Shown: in pieces, positions 35,124 through 44,077 of the stretch
Numbering within the stretch: the stretch's first letter is position 1
Layout: every line of letters begins with the position of its first letter
NCBI RefSeq assembly: GCF_025787225.1
Contig: NZ_CP090958.1
Coordinates: 1,827,856 to 1,891,855, forward strand
DNA from: Saxibacter everestensis
GTDB taxonomy: Bacteria > Actinomycetota > Actinomycetes > Actinomycetales > Brevibacteriaceae
Length of the DNA: 64,000 nt
Direction of reading: 5' to 3'
The notes under the pieces: generated by a model
What the model was told of the DNA's origin: nothing
What the model saw: the letters and a program-made list of their open reading frames with translations, nothing else
Databases searched by the model: none
Program-made: the position numbers and the translations under genes

Positions 35124-36445
35124 TACTTCTCCGTTGCGTCGTTGTGCATCGAGTCATCCCTGCTGAGTTTCCCGCCAGCGGTTTCATCGAGGGATACGAG
35201 TAGGTGAGTTATCTGATGCCGACGGCCGACGCCGGGCTCGGCCTCGATCCTCAGACCATGGATAGTAGCGGTCGATCCGGCGATTGGCACCTTGCCGAGT
35301 GCTTTCTGCAGCAATCCGCCGATCGAGGTTACGTCCTCGTCGGTGATGGTGAGGTCGAACAGCTCGCCGACGTCCTCGACCGTCTGCCGGGAACTCACCC
35401 GGCGGACGCCACCACCCACGTCCTCGACGTCGTCGTCATTCTTGTCGTACTCGTCGTCGATCTCGCCAACGATTTCCTCGACGATGTCCTCGATCGTGAC
35501 AAGACCGGCCGTGCCGCCGTATTCGTCAACGACCACGGCGACGTGCCGCGCATCCTGCTGCATCTCACGCATCAGGCTGTCGATCGGCTTGGTCTCGGGC
35601 ACGAACATGGCCGGCCGGGCGATCGCCTCCACCGTCATGGCATGAGCGACCGAGGGATCGCCGTGCACGCGCCGCGCGACGTCCTTCAGATAGACGATGC
35701 CGAGCACGTCGTCATCGGTATCGCCGACGACTGGCGCCCGGGAAAAGCCCGACCGAAGAAACAGCGTCATCGCCTTATGCAGCACGGTGTCCCGGTCGAT
35801 CGTGACCAGATCGGTCCGGGGCACCATCACCGACCGGGTCAGAGTGTCGCCGAGGTTGAAAACGGACTGAATCATCTCGCGTTCTTCGTCCTCGATCACG
35901 TCGGACTCCCCTGCCCGATCCACCAGGTCCCGAAGCTGATCCTCGGTGACGAACGGGCCTTCCCGATACACCCGCGCCGGCGTGACCACGTTTCCGAACC
36001 AGACCAGCAGTTTGGCCAATGGACCGAGTACCCGGCGAAGGCCGTGGATGAGCCAGCCGGTGCCCAGGGCGATATTGGCCGCCTGACGGCGTCCCACGGT
36101 GCGGGGGCTGACACCGACCAGGATGAAGGTGAACACGGCTAGCACCAGCACAGCGACCAGCAACAGCTGCCACCACGAGTCGAAATAGCGCGCCAGCACG
36201 AGAGTCACGCACACCGCGGCGCCCGATTCGGAGATGGTTCGGACGAACGTTGCGACATTGATGTGCGTCGGCAGATCGGAGATGATCCGGTCCAGACGAC
36301 GTGCGCCGCGCTTTCCGTCGGCCACCATTGCGGCGACTTGCCCGCGCGGCAGTGCGATCAGGGCGGCCTCGGCGGCCGCAATCAGGCCAGCAATTGCAAG
36401 GAGTACGACCGCGACGAATAGAAGGCCGATTACCGGAACGTCTAT
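35123..36445 (-). CDS. CBS-pair membrane protein, HlyC/CorC (CNNM) family, start codon unclear
   Basis: Two or three TM segments in a CNNM domain, a CBS pair (VMVPRTDLVTIDRDTVLHKA, VVDEYGGTAGLVTIEDIVEE) and a CorC/HlyC transporter-associated C-terminal domain; probably linked to magnesium export or homeostasis. The first ATG in frame (36328) would remove the first membrane helix, yet the frame upstream clearly encodes it (VPVIGLLFVAVVLLAIAG, then AEAALIALPRGQ). No ATG, GTG or TTG exists between the upstream stop and 36328. I extend to an ATA at 36445 that overlaps the ybeY stop as ATAG. Confidence 0.82.
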   Translation of the reverse strand: MDVPVIGLLFVAVVLLAIAGLIAAAEAALIALPRGQVAAMVADGKRGARRLDRIISDLPTHINVATFVRTISESGAAVCVTLVLARYFDSWWQLLLVAVLVLAVFTFILVGVSPRTVGRRQAANIALGTGWLIHGLRRVLGPLAKLLVWFGNVVTPARVYREGPFVTEDQLRDLVDRAGESDVIEDEEREMIQSVFNLGDTLTRSVMVPRTDLVTIDRDTVLHKAMTLFLRSGFSRAPVVGDTDDDVLGIVYLKDVARRVHGDPSVAHAMTVEAIARPAMFVPETKPIDSLMREMQQDARHVAVVVDEYGGTAGLVTIEDIVEEIVGEIDDEYDKNDDDVEDVGGGVRRVSSRQTVEDVGELFDLTITDEDVTSIGGLLQKALGKVPIAGSTATIHGLRIEAEPGVGRRHQITHLLVSLDETAGGKLSRDDSMHNDATEK

Positions 36446-36906
36446 GAGTCTCGACCCCGATTTGCCAGGAACGTCAGCAGAAGCTGTCGTTGCAGCGCGA
36501 ACATCTCCCGCTCCTCATCTGGTTCGGCGTGATCGTAGCCCAGCAGGTGCAGGATGCCGTGCGTTGTGAGCAGCAGGATCTCCTCCATGGCGGAATGGCC
36601 GGCAGCCATCGCCTGCTTCTCGGCCACTTCGGGGCACAGCACGATGTCGCCGAGCAGACCCGCGGGCGTAATGCTGTCCTCGGTGCCCGGCCGCAGTTCG
36701 TCCATCGGGAACGACAGCACATCGGTGGGGCCCGGTTCGTCCATCCAGTCGATGTGCAGCTTTTCCATCTCCGCGGACCCGACCATGATGATCGAAAGTT
36801 CGACCTGCGGATGCACATGCATCTGGTCAAGCACGTAACGCGCCAGCTCGGAGACCTCGCGCTCCTCGCAGGGTCGGCCCGATTCGTTGTTTACCTCAAT
36901 ACTCAC
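36442..36906 (-). CDS. ybeY: rRNA maturation RNase YbeY
   Basis: 154 residues with the metal-binding motif HGILHLLGYDH near the C-terminus and the conserved GPTDVLSFPMDE. YbeY takes part in 16S rRNA 3'-end maturation and ribosome quality control. Start GTG, three bases after the phoH stop region; between phoH and the CBS protein as in nearly all Actinobacteria. Confidence 0.95.
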   Translation of the reverse strand: MSIEVNNESGRPCEEREVSELARYVLDQMHVHPQVELSIIMVGSAEMEKLHIDWMDEPGPTDVLSFPMDELRPGTEDSITPAGLLGDIVLCPEVAEKQAMAAGHSAMEEILLLTTHGILHLLGYDHAEPDEEREMFALQRQLLLTFLANRGRDS

Positions 36907-36909
36907 GTC

Positions 36910-37899
36910 TTAACCCTCTGACCCATCCCAGCGACCGTACGCCCGCACAATGTCCGACACGAGACGGTGCCGGACAACATCGGCGCTGTCAAGTTCGGCG
37001 AAGAACACGTCATCGATATCCAGCAGGATGTCCCGGACGACCCGGAGTCCGCTCGGCGCGCGACCAGGCAGATCGATCTGAGTGACGTCGCCGGTAATCA
37101 CCATCTTCGAGCCGAAGCCGAGCCGGGTCAGGAACATCTTCATCTGTTCCGGCGTCGTGTTCTGTGCCTCGTCCAGGATGATGAACGCGTCGTTGAGAGT
37201 GCGTCCGCGCATGTAAGCGAGCGGCGCGACTTCCAGGGTTCCAGCCTCGAGCAGCCTTGGGATGCTGTCCGGATCGAGCATGTCATGCAGCGCGTCGTAG
37301 AGCGGACGAAGGTACGGGTCGATCTTGTCGTTCAGCGTGCCGGGCAGGAAGCCGAGCCGCTCCCCGGCCTCCACCGCCGGCCGGGTCAGGATGATCCTGC
37401 TGACCTCCTTGCGCTGCAGGGCCTGGACCGCCATCGCCATCGCCAGATAGGTCTTACCGGTGCCCGCGGGGCCAATGCCGAACACGATCGTGTTCGCGGC
37501 GATTGCGTCGGCGTAATCGCGCTGTCCGACTGTCTTTGGCCGGATCGAGCGTCCGCGGGAGGACAGGATGTTCATGCTGAGAACATCGCTCGGACTCGCG
37601 GGCTGCGGTGCGCTGAGCATTGCGGCTGCGCGCTGCACGAGTTCGGCGCTGAGCTCCTGGCCGGCCTCGACAATCCCGCGCATTTCGCCAAGCAGGTGCT
37701 GAACTGTCTCTATCTGATTCTGCGGACCAGTGAGGGTGATCTCATTACCTCGCGCGAAAACCTGGACGCTCGAGTATGTCGTTTCGATGACTTTCAGGAA
37801 CTCATCGTTTGGACCGAGCAGCGCCACCATCGAGGTGTCATTCGGAATCTCGAGTCGAACCGTGATCTGGGCCGGAGTTGAGGCATACGACGATGTCAT
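36910..37899 (-). CDS. PhoH family ATPase/RNA-associated protein
   Basis: 329 residues. N-terminal KH-like region, then the PhoH ATPase core: FGIGPAGTGKTYLAMAMAVQ (Walker A), LTRPAVEAGERLGFLPG, FIILDEAQNTTPEQMKMFLT (Walker B) and MVITGDVTQIDLP. Proteins of this type are predicted RNA helicases or ATPases of the superfamily I kind and are operonic with ybeY. ATG 37899 is chosen because upstream codons look non-coding; AAGGAG lies about 27 bases further up without a proper start near it, so the initiation site is uncertain. Confidence 0.93.
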   Translation of the reverse strand: MTSSYASTPAQITVRLEIPNDTSMVALLGPNDEFLKVIETTYSSVQVFARGNEITLTGPQNQIETVQHLLGEMRGIVEAGQELSAELVQRAAAMLSAPQPASPSDVLSMNILSSRGRSIRPKTVGQRDYADAIAANTIVFGIGPAGTGKTYLAMAMAVQALQRKEVSRIILTRPAVEAGERLGFLPGTLNDKIDPYLRPLYDALHDMLDPDSIPRLLEAGTLEVAPLAYMRGRTLNDAFIILDEAQNTTPEQMKMFLTRLGFGSKMVITGDVTQIDLPGRAPSGLRVVRDILLDIDDVFFAELDSADVVRHRLVSDIVRAYGRWDGSEG

Positions 37900-38226
37900 G
37901 TGAACCGTGGATCGTGGCGATCCCGGAGTCTCCTTATGGTTGAGAGCGACGAAATGATTGAGGATGAAACTACTCAGCTGAATCAGAACCATTCTAGACG
38001 TTGTCTGCCGCATCGCTCCATCGGATTGTCTACCGGGATTGCGCACCGCGAAGTAGATGACGCTTCAACAACCTTGCGGGCGAATGGCGATTTGATTAAG
38101 ACAAGGTCACAGTGGCCCATCCAGGACGACGCGGGCAGCTGCGTTATGCCACACTCGAATGCGTTGTGTCCGGACATCTCCCGCCGGGCCGAATGCCCAC
38201 CGATCGAGAGCGAGAGTTCTTCACCC
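37900..38226. other. 327-bp divergent intergenic region between phoH and the GerMN lipoprotein
   Basis: No gene is supported here. The plus frame is open through it but shows poor codon use and no similarity to the lipoprotein family. It must contain two divergent promoters; I cannot assign boxes with confidence. Confidence 0.5.
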
Positions 38227-39150
38227 GTGAACTCCACAGCACAGTCCCAGCCGGGACGCCTCCACTGGGGCGCGATCCTGCTGGCTGCCCTCGTGCTGTG
38301 TTCGGTGGTTCTCACCGCCTGTACCGGACCACTCGACGTCGGCCCGGACGTCGCTGAGGACGCGGCACCGCAATCTTCGTCGATGCCGTCGAGGCACACA
38401 GTCCCGGTGTACTACATCGGCGCCGAAGCCAATGACGAACTGCTGTACCGGGAGTTCCGCTCCGCATCGTCAAGCGCCGACCCGATCGCCGACGCGGTCT
38501 CCGCCATGACGCGGTTACGGCCGAGGGATTCGACGTACAAGAACTTCTGGACACCGGCGAGTTCGGTGACCACCAGCCTGCAGAATCAGAGCATCACCGT
38601 GGACATCTCGTCCGATGCATTCGATACGAAGCTCAAGCTGACCGACCGCCAGGCCCAGCAATCGATCCAGCAACTGATCTATACCGCAACGGCCGCCGCA
38701 TCCCAGTTCCAGCTCGCCGACGGCATCACGTCGGTCGCGGTACTGGTGGACGGAATGCCGAGCTACCGTGCCTGGGACTCAATCGAACTGGGTCGTCCGG
38801 AGGGACGCTCTACTGCGGCCCGCTCACCGATCTGGCTGATCGACCCTGCGGAAGGCGGCCGGTTCTCCTCGCCGAAGGTCACAATCGCCGGCAGTGCCTG
38901 CTCGGACAACGGCAGGATCGGCTGGGAGGTGAGGTCCGGCAACGGCGATGTGATCGAAGCCGGCACCCTCCCGGTGTCGACCGACGTGAACAATCCCGCA
39001 AGTTTCGAATTCACCGTCGACCTGAAACCCGGTGCTTACACAGTCGCGGTATACGGCGTGCCCAAGGGCGAGGACCTATCCAGCTCAGCCAGCCGACGCG
39101 AATACATCGACCGGAAGTCGTTGACCGTAACCGGCGATGCCCTGCGCTGA
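38227..39150 (+). CDS. GerMN/Gmad2 domain lipoprotein
   Basis: 307 residues. A signal peptide with lipobox LTAC (WGAILLAALVLCSVVLTACT) is followed by a GerMN domain (VPVYYIGAEANDELLYREFR, then VTTSLQNQSITVDISSDAFD and QLIYTATAAASQFQLADG) and an immunoglobulin-like Gmad2 domain (SPKVTIAGSACSDNGRIGWE, PGAYTVAVYG). These domains were named from spore-germination proteins, but non-sporulating actinobacteria have them in envelope lipoproteins such as LpqB. I take GTG 38227 as the start since it gives a normal signal peptide; the frame extends farther upstream. Ligand unknown. Confidence 0.82.
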   Translation: MNSTAQSQPGRLHWGAILLAALVLCSVVLTACTGPLDVGPDVAEDAAPQSSSMPSRHTVPVYYIGAEANDELLYREFRSASSSADPIADAVSAMTRLRPRDSTYKNFWTPASSVTTSLQNQSITVDISSDAFDTKLKLTDRQAQQSIQQLIYTATAAASQFQLADGITSVAVLVDGMPSYRAWDSIELGRPEGRSTAARSPIWLIDPAEGGRFSSPKVTIAGSACSDNGRIGWEVRSGNGDVIEAGTLPVSTDVNNPASFEFTVDLKPGAYTVAVYGVPKGEDLSSSASRREYIDRKSLTVTGDALR

Positions 39151-39270
39151 TCTGCTGCAGCTAGGTCCAGCGGCCGAGCGCTGACCTGCTGCAGCTAGAT
39201 CCCAGCGGCCGAGCGCGCCGCTAGATCCCAGCGACCCGCTGCAACTAGTCCCAGCGGCCGATCGCGGCCA
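39144..39270. repeat. Degenerate ~34-bp tandem repeats between convergent stop codons
   Basis: Read on the plus strand, units beginning GCGCTGA and ending CAGCGGCCGA recur at about 39144, 39178 and (shortened) 39213, and the last copy is the coding end of rsmE. Each unit carries a minus-strand TAG in the same place as the rsmE stop. The whole 94-bp space between the lipoprotein and rsmE is made of these copies. Confidence 0.85.
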
Positions 39271-40006
39271 GCAGAACCGACAGCGCGACCGGGCCGGCCG
39301 TCGATGATCGGAGCACATGGGGGCCGAGCTTCGCTGTGGTGGCACCCGCCGCGGTGAACAGTTCAAGCTCCTCGTCGCCGAAGCCACCTTCGGGTCCGAC
39401 GATCAATAGAGTCTGGCCGGACTGCCTGGCTTTCAGCTCTCGGCCAAAGGTGGCGAACGGCAAGGTCGCGTCTTCATGCAGCACGACTGCGCCGACATCC
39501 GGCTGATCGGCGATCAATGCGGCAAGCTGTTTCGGAGTGTGCAGCGCCAGCACCTTCGGCAGCCAGAGCCGGCGCGACTGCTGAGCGGCGGCCCGAACGG
39601 TTGACTTCCACTTCGCTTGGGACTTCGCTGCGCGTTTCGCCGGCCAGCTCACGATACTGCGCTGAGCGGCCAGCGGGATGATCGCATCAGCACCGATTTC
39701 GGTAGCCGACTCGATGGCCTGCAGGTCGCGGTCTGCCTTCGCCAGCGACTGCACCAGAACGAACTGCTGGTCCGCCGGGGTCTCGCGGACCACCGCATCG
39801 ACACTCAGCGACATCCGGTCAGGATCGGCGCGCAGGACTGAGCACGAAGCACCGAGGCCGGCGCCATCGGAAAGGATGATGGACTCGCCGGGTGCGATCC
39901 GTCGCACGCGCACGGCATGGTGCGCTACCTCGCCGCCTACTCCAATGCTGTCGCCCCTCTCGACGCCGGACGGCAGCTCATCGGAGTAGAACAGCGGCGC
40001 GGTCAC
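39245..40006 (-). CDS. rsmE: 16S rRNA (uracil-1498-N3)-methyltransferase RsmE
   Basis: 253 residues. N-terminal PUA-like domain ([20 protein letters not shown]) and a SPOUT knot domain with [20 protein letters not shown] and [17 protein letters not shown], ending in [16 protein letters not shown]. It methylates U1498 in the decoding centre of 16S rRNA. GTG start overlaps the dnaJ stop (GTGA). Its 3' end is tandemly duplicated. Confidence 0.95.
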   Translation of the reverse strand: MTAPLFYSDELPSGVERGDSIGVGGEVAHHAVRVRRIAPGESIILSDGAGLGASCSVLRADPDRMSLSVDAVVRETPADQQFVLVQSLAKADRDLQAIESATEIGADAIIPLAAQRSIVSWPAKRAAKSQAKWKSTVRAAAQQSRRLWLPKVLALHTPKQLAALIADQPDVGAVVLHEDATLPFATFGRELKARQSGQTLLIVGPEGGFGDEELELFTAAGATTAKLGPHVLRSSTAGPVALSVLLAAIGRWD

Positions 40007-41142
40007 CTGCCGGCAAACCGATCGCGCAGTTTCGAGAACATCTTGTTGCCGGACGAGGACAGTTTTGCTTCCGGAGCCGTTTCACCGCGAAGCGCGGCCA
40101 GTTGCCGCAGCAAGTCGGCTTGCTCCTCGCTCAGGCTGGTAGGCGTCACAACGTGCAGCTCCACCTTCAGGTCGCCGCGGCCGCCTGCCCGCAACCTGCC
40201 GACGCCGAGGTCGCGCAGGGTGATGACGTCCCCGTTCTGGCTCCCCGGCTGCAGGTCGAGCTTCTGCTCGCCGTCCAGGGTCTCCAGCGGCAGGTTCACG
40301 CCAAGCGCGGCAGCCGTCACAGGAACTTCGAGCGTGCAGTGCAGATCGTCGCCCTTCCGGGTGAATGTCTCGTGCCGCTGCACGTCGATCTCAACGTAGA
40401 TGTCGCCAGGAGGGCCTCCGGCCGGGCCGACCTCGCCCTGGCCGCCCAGCTGAATCCGGGTTCCGGTGTCGACGCCTGCCGGTACCTTGATGGTCAGCGT
40501 GCGGCGCTGCCGAACGCGTCCTTCGCCCTGGCAATCGACACACGGGCTTGGGATGGTGGTTCCGAAGCCGCGGCAGACATTACAGGGAGCGGTAGTCATG
40601 ACCTGCCCGAGCAGGGTGCGCGCTACCCGCTGCACATGCCCTGAGCCGTGGCAGATCTCACAGGTTTTCGGGCTGGTTCCTGGCTGAGTGCAGGCACCCT
40701 TGCAGGTGGTACACAGCACGGCAGTGTCGATCTCGATTCGCTCGGTGCTGCCGAACACCGCGGTTTTCAGCTCGATGCCGAGCCGGAGTAGCGCATCCTG
40801 ACCGCGCTGGGTCCGGGAAGCTGGCCCCTGCGAGGCTCCGCCGCCCTGGCCGCCGAAGAACGAGTCGAAGATGTCGCCGAAGCCGAAGGACTGGCCGCCG
40901 AAGCCGCCTGCGCCGAAACCGTTTCCGTTTTCGCCGCCGCCCATATCGTAGTTTCGACGCTTCGCCGGATCGGCCAGCACGTCGTAGGCATGCGCGACCT
41001 TCTTGAACTCGTCTTCCTGCCCGGGACTCACGTCCGGGTGCAGCTTGCGGGCGAGCTTGCGGTAGGCCTTCTTGATGTCTTCCGGACTCGCGTCGCGGTC
41101 AACACCGAGGGTTTGATAGTGATCACTCACTGAGGCGGTCAC
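40003..41142 (-). CDS. dnaJ: Chaperone DnaJ (HrcA-linked DnaJ2 type)
   Basis: 379 residues. J domain with HPD ([15 protein letters not shown]), a Gly/Phe-rich linker, four CxxCxGxx zinc repeats ([32 protein letters not shown]) and a C-terminal substrate-binding region. It stimulates DnaK ATPase. It follows hrcA after 88 bp and is translationally coupled to rsmE, the standard actinobacterial hrcA-dnaJ2-rsmE order, so it is likely under HrcA control. Confidence 0.96.
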   Translation of the reverse strand: MTASVSDHYQTLGVDRDASPEDIKKAYRKLARKLHPDVSPGQEDEFKKVAHAYDVLADPAKRRNYDMGGGENGNGFGAGGFGGQSFGFGDIFDSFFGGQGGGASQGPASRTQRGQDALLRLGIELKTAVFGSTERIEIDTAVLCTTCKGACTQPGTSPKTCEICHGSGHVQRVARTLLGQVMTTAPCNVCRGFGTTIPSPCVDCQGEGRVRQRRTLTIKVPAGVDTGTRIQLGGQGEVGPAGGPPGDIYVEIDVQRHETFTRKGDDLHCTLEVPVTAAALGVNLPLETLDGEQKLDLQPGSQNGDVITLRDLGVGRLRAGGRGDLKVELHVVTPTSLSEEQADLLRQLAALRGETAPEAKLSSSGNKMFSKLRDRFAGR

Positions 41143-41230
41143 GTCCTAAATCGTCAATAGTGTTCAAGTGTTCTGTTCGTCTACTTGGCGTCAAACCGGT
41201 ACAACGTTCATGATGCGCGCATCGTGCCGG

Positions 41231-42247
41231 CTAGTCGGTCAGTATTCGGGAGACGTAGCGTGCGACTGCGCGTACCGCCGCCATCGTCGTTGGGTAATCC
41301 ATTCGGGTCGGCCCAAGTATTCCCAACGTGGCCAACGAGTCTCCCCTGGAACCGTAACCGGTGGCAACGACGGAGGCACCGGTCAACGATTGGTGCACGT
41401 TCTCATGGCCGATGCTCACAGCCACCTCGCGGGCGTCTTCAGCCATAGACGATAACAACTTCAGCAGGACAACTTGTTCCTCGATGGCTTCAAGCAATGG
41501 ACCAATGGAGTCGCCGAAGTCCAATCCGGAGCGGGCCAGATTTGCGGTGCCCGCCATCACGATCCGATTCTCCCGGTTCGCCTCGGCCAGCGTGTGCAGT
41601 GCATCGATGACTCCGGAAAACTGGGCACGATCCTCGGGTCGCAACTGGTCGAGCACGGTCGACGCAACCGGCGACACCCGGTTCATCCGGACACCACCCA
41701 GCGCCGCATTGAGGCGAGCCCTGAGTTCCGCCAGCTGCGGCTCGTCGGCGCCACCGGTGTCGACCACTCGCTGCTCAACCCGTCCGGTGTCGGTGATCAG
41801 CACGACCAGCGTTCGCGACATCGCCAGGTTGACGAGTTCGACATGCCGCACCGAGGACCGGCTGAACTGCGGATACTGGACGACGGCGACCTGGTGGGTG
41901 AGCTGCGCAAGCAATCTCACAGTCCGCTCAAGAGTCTCATCGAGGTCGAACCGGGTGTCCAGTAAGCCGCTGATCGCCCGGCGTTCGGCCGCGGACAGCG
42001 GTTTCACACTTGCCAGCTTGTCCACGAAGAGCCGGTACCCTTTGTCGGTGGGCACTCGGCCGGCCGAGGTATGCGGTTGGGCTATATACCCTTCGTCCTC
42101 GAGCGCCGCCATGTCGTTGCGAATCGTCGCGGAAGAGACACCGAGTTCGTGTCGCTCGCCCAACGTCTTCGAGCCGACCGGCTCACGGGTGGCGACGTAG
42201 TCTTCGACGATTGCCCGAAGAACTTCCAATTTGCGTTCGTCGGCCAT
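41231..42247 (-). CDS. hrcA: Heat-inducible transcription repressor HrcA
   Basis: 338 residues. N-terminal winged helix ([40 protein letters not shown]) with [17 protein letters not shown] following, then a GAF-like domain. It binds CIRCE operators and is released when GroE is titrated by unfolded protein. Two adjacent ATGs follow AAAGGGG; the second has the better spacing and gives [16 protein letters not shown] element lies 43 bp upstream, so it represses itself and probably dnaJ. Confidence 0.96.
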   Translation of the reverse strand: MADERKLEVLRAIVEDYVATREPVGSKTLGERHELGVSSATIRNDMAALEDEGYIAQPHTSAGRVPTDKGYRLFVDKLASVKPLSAAERRAISGLLDTRFDLDETLERTVRLLAQLTHQVAVVQYPQFSRSSVRHVELVNLAMSRTLVVLITDTGRVEQRVVDTGGADEPQLAELRARLNAALGGVRMNRVSPVASTVLDQLRPEDRAQFSGVIDALHTLAEANRENRIVMAGTANLARSGLDFGDSIGPLLEAIEEQVVLLKLLSSMAEDAREVAVSIGHENVHQSLTGASVVATGYGSRGDSLATLGILGPTRMDYPTTMAAVRAVARYVSRILTD

Positions 42248-42289
42248 CATCCACCCCTTTCCCCCGGATATCAGAACCGGGAAAGCCAT

Positions 42290-42316
42290 TTGGCACTCAT
42301 CACGCTAGAGTGCCAA
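42290..42316. promoter_or_regulatory. CIRCE operator
   Basis: TTGGCACTC, nine bases, GAGTGCCAA: a perfect 9-N9-9 inverted repeat. It differs from the consensus TTAGCACTC-N9-GAGTGCTAA only by one symmetrical base change in each arm. It sits in the divergent region between hrcA and the DUF3097 gene. Confidence 0.95.
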
Positions 42317-42410
42317 TCTTACCGCGTTCCATCCCCTGGTGCCGAAATCGGACCGGCCGCCATGGCGATTCGCACAGTGCACGCAGGAGACGAAGGGTTA
42401 CCGTACTCAA

Positions 42411-43271
42411 GTGTCTTTCGATCGTTACGGGCCGGACATCCTGGCCTCCTCATCACCGTCATCGCACCGCCGCAGACAATCCGAGAAGGTGGAAGCAGCT
42501 CCCGGCCTAGTGGTCGAGGACTTCGAAACCGGCTGGGTCGGCGCCATCACCCGGGTCGAGAAAAGCGGCGGGGAACATATCGTCGAACTCGAAGACCGGC
42601 GCGGAAAACTGCGCAGCTTCGTGCTCGGGCCAGGGTTCCTGATCGACGGCAAGCCCGTGGAACTCGTCCAGCATCGCCCGGCGGCTGCGAAAACCACGGC
42701 CGTCACTGCCTCCGGGTCGCGGGCTGTCTCCGGTGCCCGGGCCAGAGTGGCCAGGGGTTCCCGGATCTGGGTGGAGGGAAAGCACGATGCCGAGCTGGTC
42801 GAGAAGATCTGGGGCGAGGACCTCCGAATTGAGGGAGTCGTCGTTGAGCCACTCGGCGGACTCGACCTGTTGCCAGAATGGCTGGCCGAATTCGAACCCG
42901 GACGCGGCCGGAAAGTCGGCGTGCTCGCCGACCATCTGATCGAAGGAACCAAGGAGACCCGACTGGTCTCCGACGTGCTGGCAACTAGCAGTTTCCGGGA
43001 GCACGTCATGGTGCTTGGGCATCCGTACGTCGACATCTGGCAGGCAGTCAGACCTGAACGGCTCGGTATCGACGCCTGGCCCACTATCCCGAAGGGCACG
43101 GACTGGAAGACCGGTATCCTCGCCCATCTGGGCTGGCCGCATGGCGGTCCGGCGGATGTTCGAATGGGCTGGCAGCGGATTCTTCGCCAGGTCGGCAGCT
43201 ACGCGGATGTCGAGGCGACCTTGTCCGGACGCGTCGAGGAACTCATCGATTTCGTCACCGCGAGCGACTGA
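42411..43271 (+). CDS. DUF3097 family protein
   Basis: 286 residues. APGLVVEDFETGWVGAITRV, GRKLRSFVLGPGFLID-like strand and the core RIWVEGKHDAELVEKIWGED, VGVLADHLIEGTKETRLVSD and VLGHPYVDIWQAVRPERLG are characteristic of the family. The EGKHDAELVEKIW and ADHLxxGTKE motifs recall TOPRIM-like folds, but no activity is known. GTG 42411 is taken as the start since conserved residues (VSFDRYGPDIL) begin there. Divergent from hrcA, so the CIRCE may touch its promoter. Confidence 0.83.
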   Translation: MSFDRYGPDILASSSPSSHRRRQSEKVEAAPGLVVEDFETGWVGAITRVEKSGGEHIVELEDRRGKLRSFVLGPGFLIDGKPVELVQHRPAAAKTTAVTASGSRAVSGARARVARGSRIWVEGKHDAELVEKIWGEDLRIEGVVVEPLGGLDLLPEWLAEFEPGRGRKVGVLADHLIEGTKETRLVSDVLATSSFREHVMVLGHPYVDIWQAVRPERLGIDAWPTIPKGTDWKTGILAHLGWPHGGPADVRMGWQRILRQVGSYADVEATLSGRVEELIDFVTASD

Positions 43272-43381
43272 GTCCTACGGTACGACGCCGCATTCCGCAG
43301 TCGTCGCGGTATCGTGGCAGTACACACGATGAGCGGATTGAGCGCGATCATCGGTCCACTACTGAACGAGAGGTACTCCAG

Positions 43382-44011
43382 GTGTCTGAACCAGGCAACA
43401 CCCAGGATCCCAATAATCCTTACGCAAGCGGCGGCCCGGCAGACCAAGGCGGGGACGCAGCCGGCCAGGGCGCTCCACAAGACGCGCCGCCGCAGCAGGA
43501 CCAACCGCATCCAGAGCCGCCGCAGCAGGGTCAGCCACAGTACGGCCAGCCACAGCCTGGCCCCGCGCACAACGCGCCGCAGTATGGGCCCCCGCAGCCC
43601 GGGCCCCCGCAGTTCGGTCAGCAGCAGCCCGGCCAACCGCCGTACGGTCAGCAGCCCGGCTACGGCGCCCCGATGGCCGGACCACCGGTCAGCCCCTCGG
43701 ACGAGCGACTCTGGGCAACCCTTACCCACGTCGGCGGGATCTTCTTCGGCTTCATCCCGGCACTGGTCATTTACCTCGTGTACAAGGATCGGTCCAGGTT
43801 CATCACCGAGAACGCGAAGAATGCGCTGAATTTCCAGCTCACCTGGCTTATCGCCTACGTCGTTTCGTACCTGCTGATGTTTGTGATCATCGGTTTCGTA
43901 CTGCTGCCGGCGGTCGTGATCGTGGTGATCGTGTTCTCCATTCTCGCGGCGGTCGCCTCCAACCGGGGCGAGGTCTACCGCTATCCGATGTCGATTCGAA
44001 TGGTCCAGTAG
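43382..44011 (+). CDS. DUF4870 membrane protein with Pro/Gln-rich N-terminus
   Basis: 209 residues. The first 95 are a Gln/Pro/Gly-rich disordered tail with repeats of the QPGPPQ kind; the rest is DUF4870 with two or three TM helices (ATLTHVGGIFFGFIPALVIY, TWLIAYVVSYLLMFVIIGF) and the family string ENAKNALNFQLTW. Function unknown; members are small actinobacterial and firmicute membrane proteins. GTG start. It ends before a strong terminator. Confidence 0.87.
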   Translation: MSEPGNTQDPNNPYASGGPADQGGDAAGQGAPQDAPPQQDQPHPEPPQQGQPQYGQPQPGPAHNAPQYGPPQPGPPQFGQQQPGQPPYGQQPGYGAPMAGPPVSPSDERLWATLTHVGGIFFGFIPALVIYLVYKDRSRFITENAKNALNFQLTWLIAYVVSYLLMFVIIGFVLLPAVVIVVIVFSILAAVASNRGEVYRYPMSIRMVQ

Positions 44012-44028
44012 TAAAGCGGCAATCGTGG

Positions 44029-44063
44029 TGGCCGGTCAGCGTTGTTCGCTGGCCGGCCATTTT
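44029..44063. terminator. Hairpin terminator between DUF4870 and hemW
   Basis: A 13-bp stem (TGGCCGGTCAGCG with CGCTGGCCGGCCA, one G-T pair) with loop TTGTT is followed by TTTT on the plus strand. It separates the convergent DUF4870 and hemW genes. Confidence 0.88.
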
Positions 44064-44077
44064 CGTACCCGTCCGCT

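Noticed and set aside
36911-36928. Possible terminator between ybeY and phoH
   Set aside because: No stable stem or T tract; the genes are three bases apart and surely co-transcribed.
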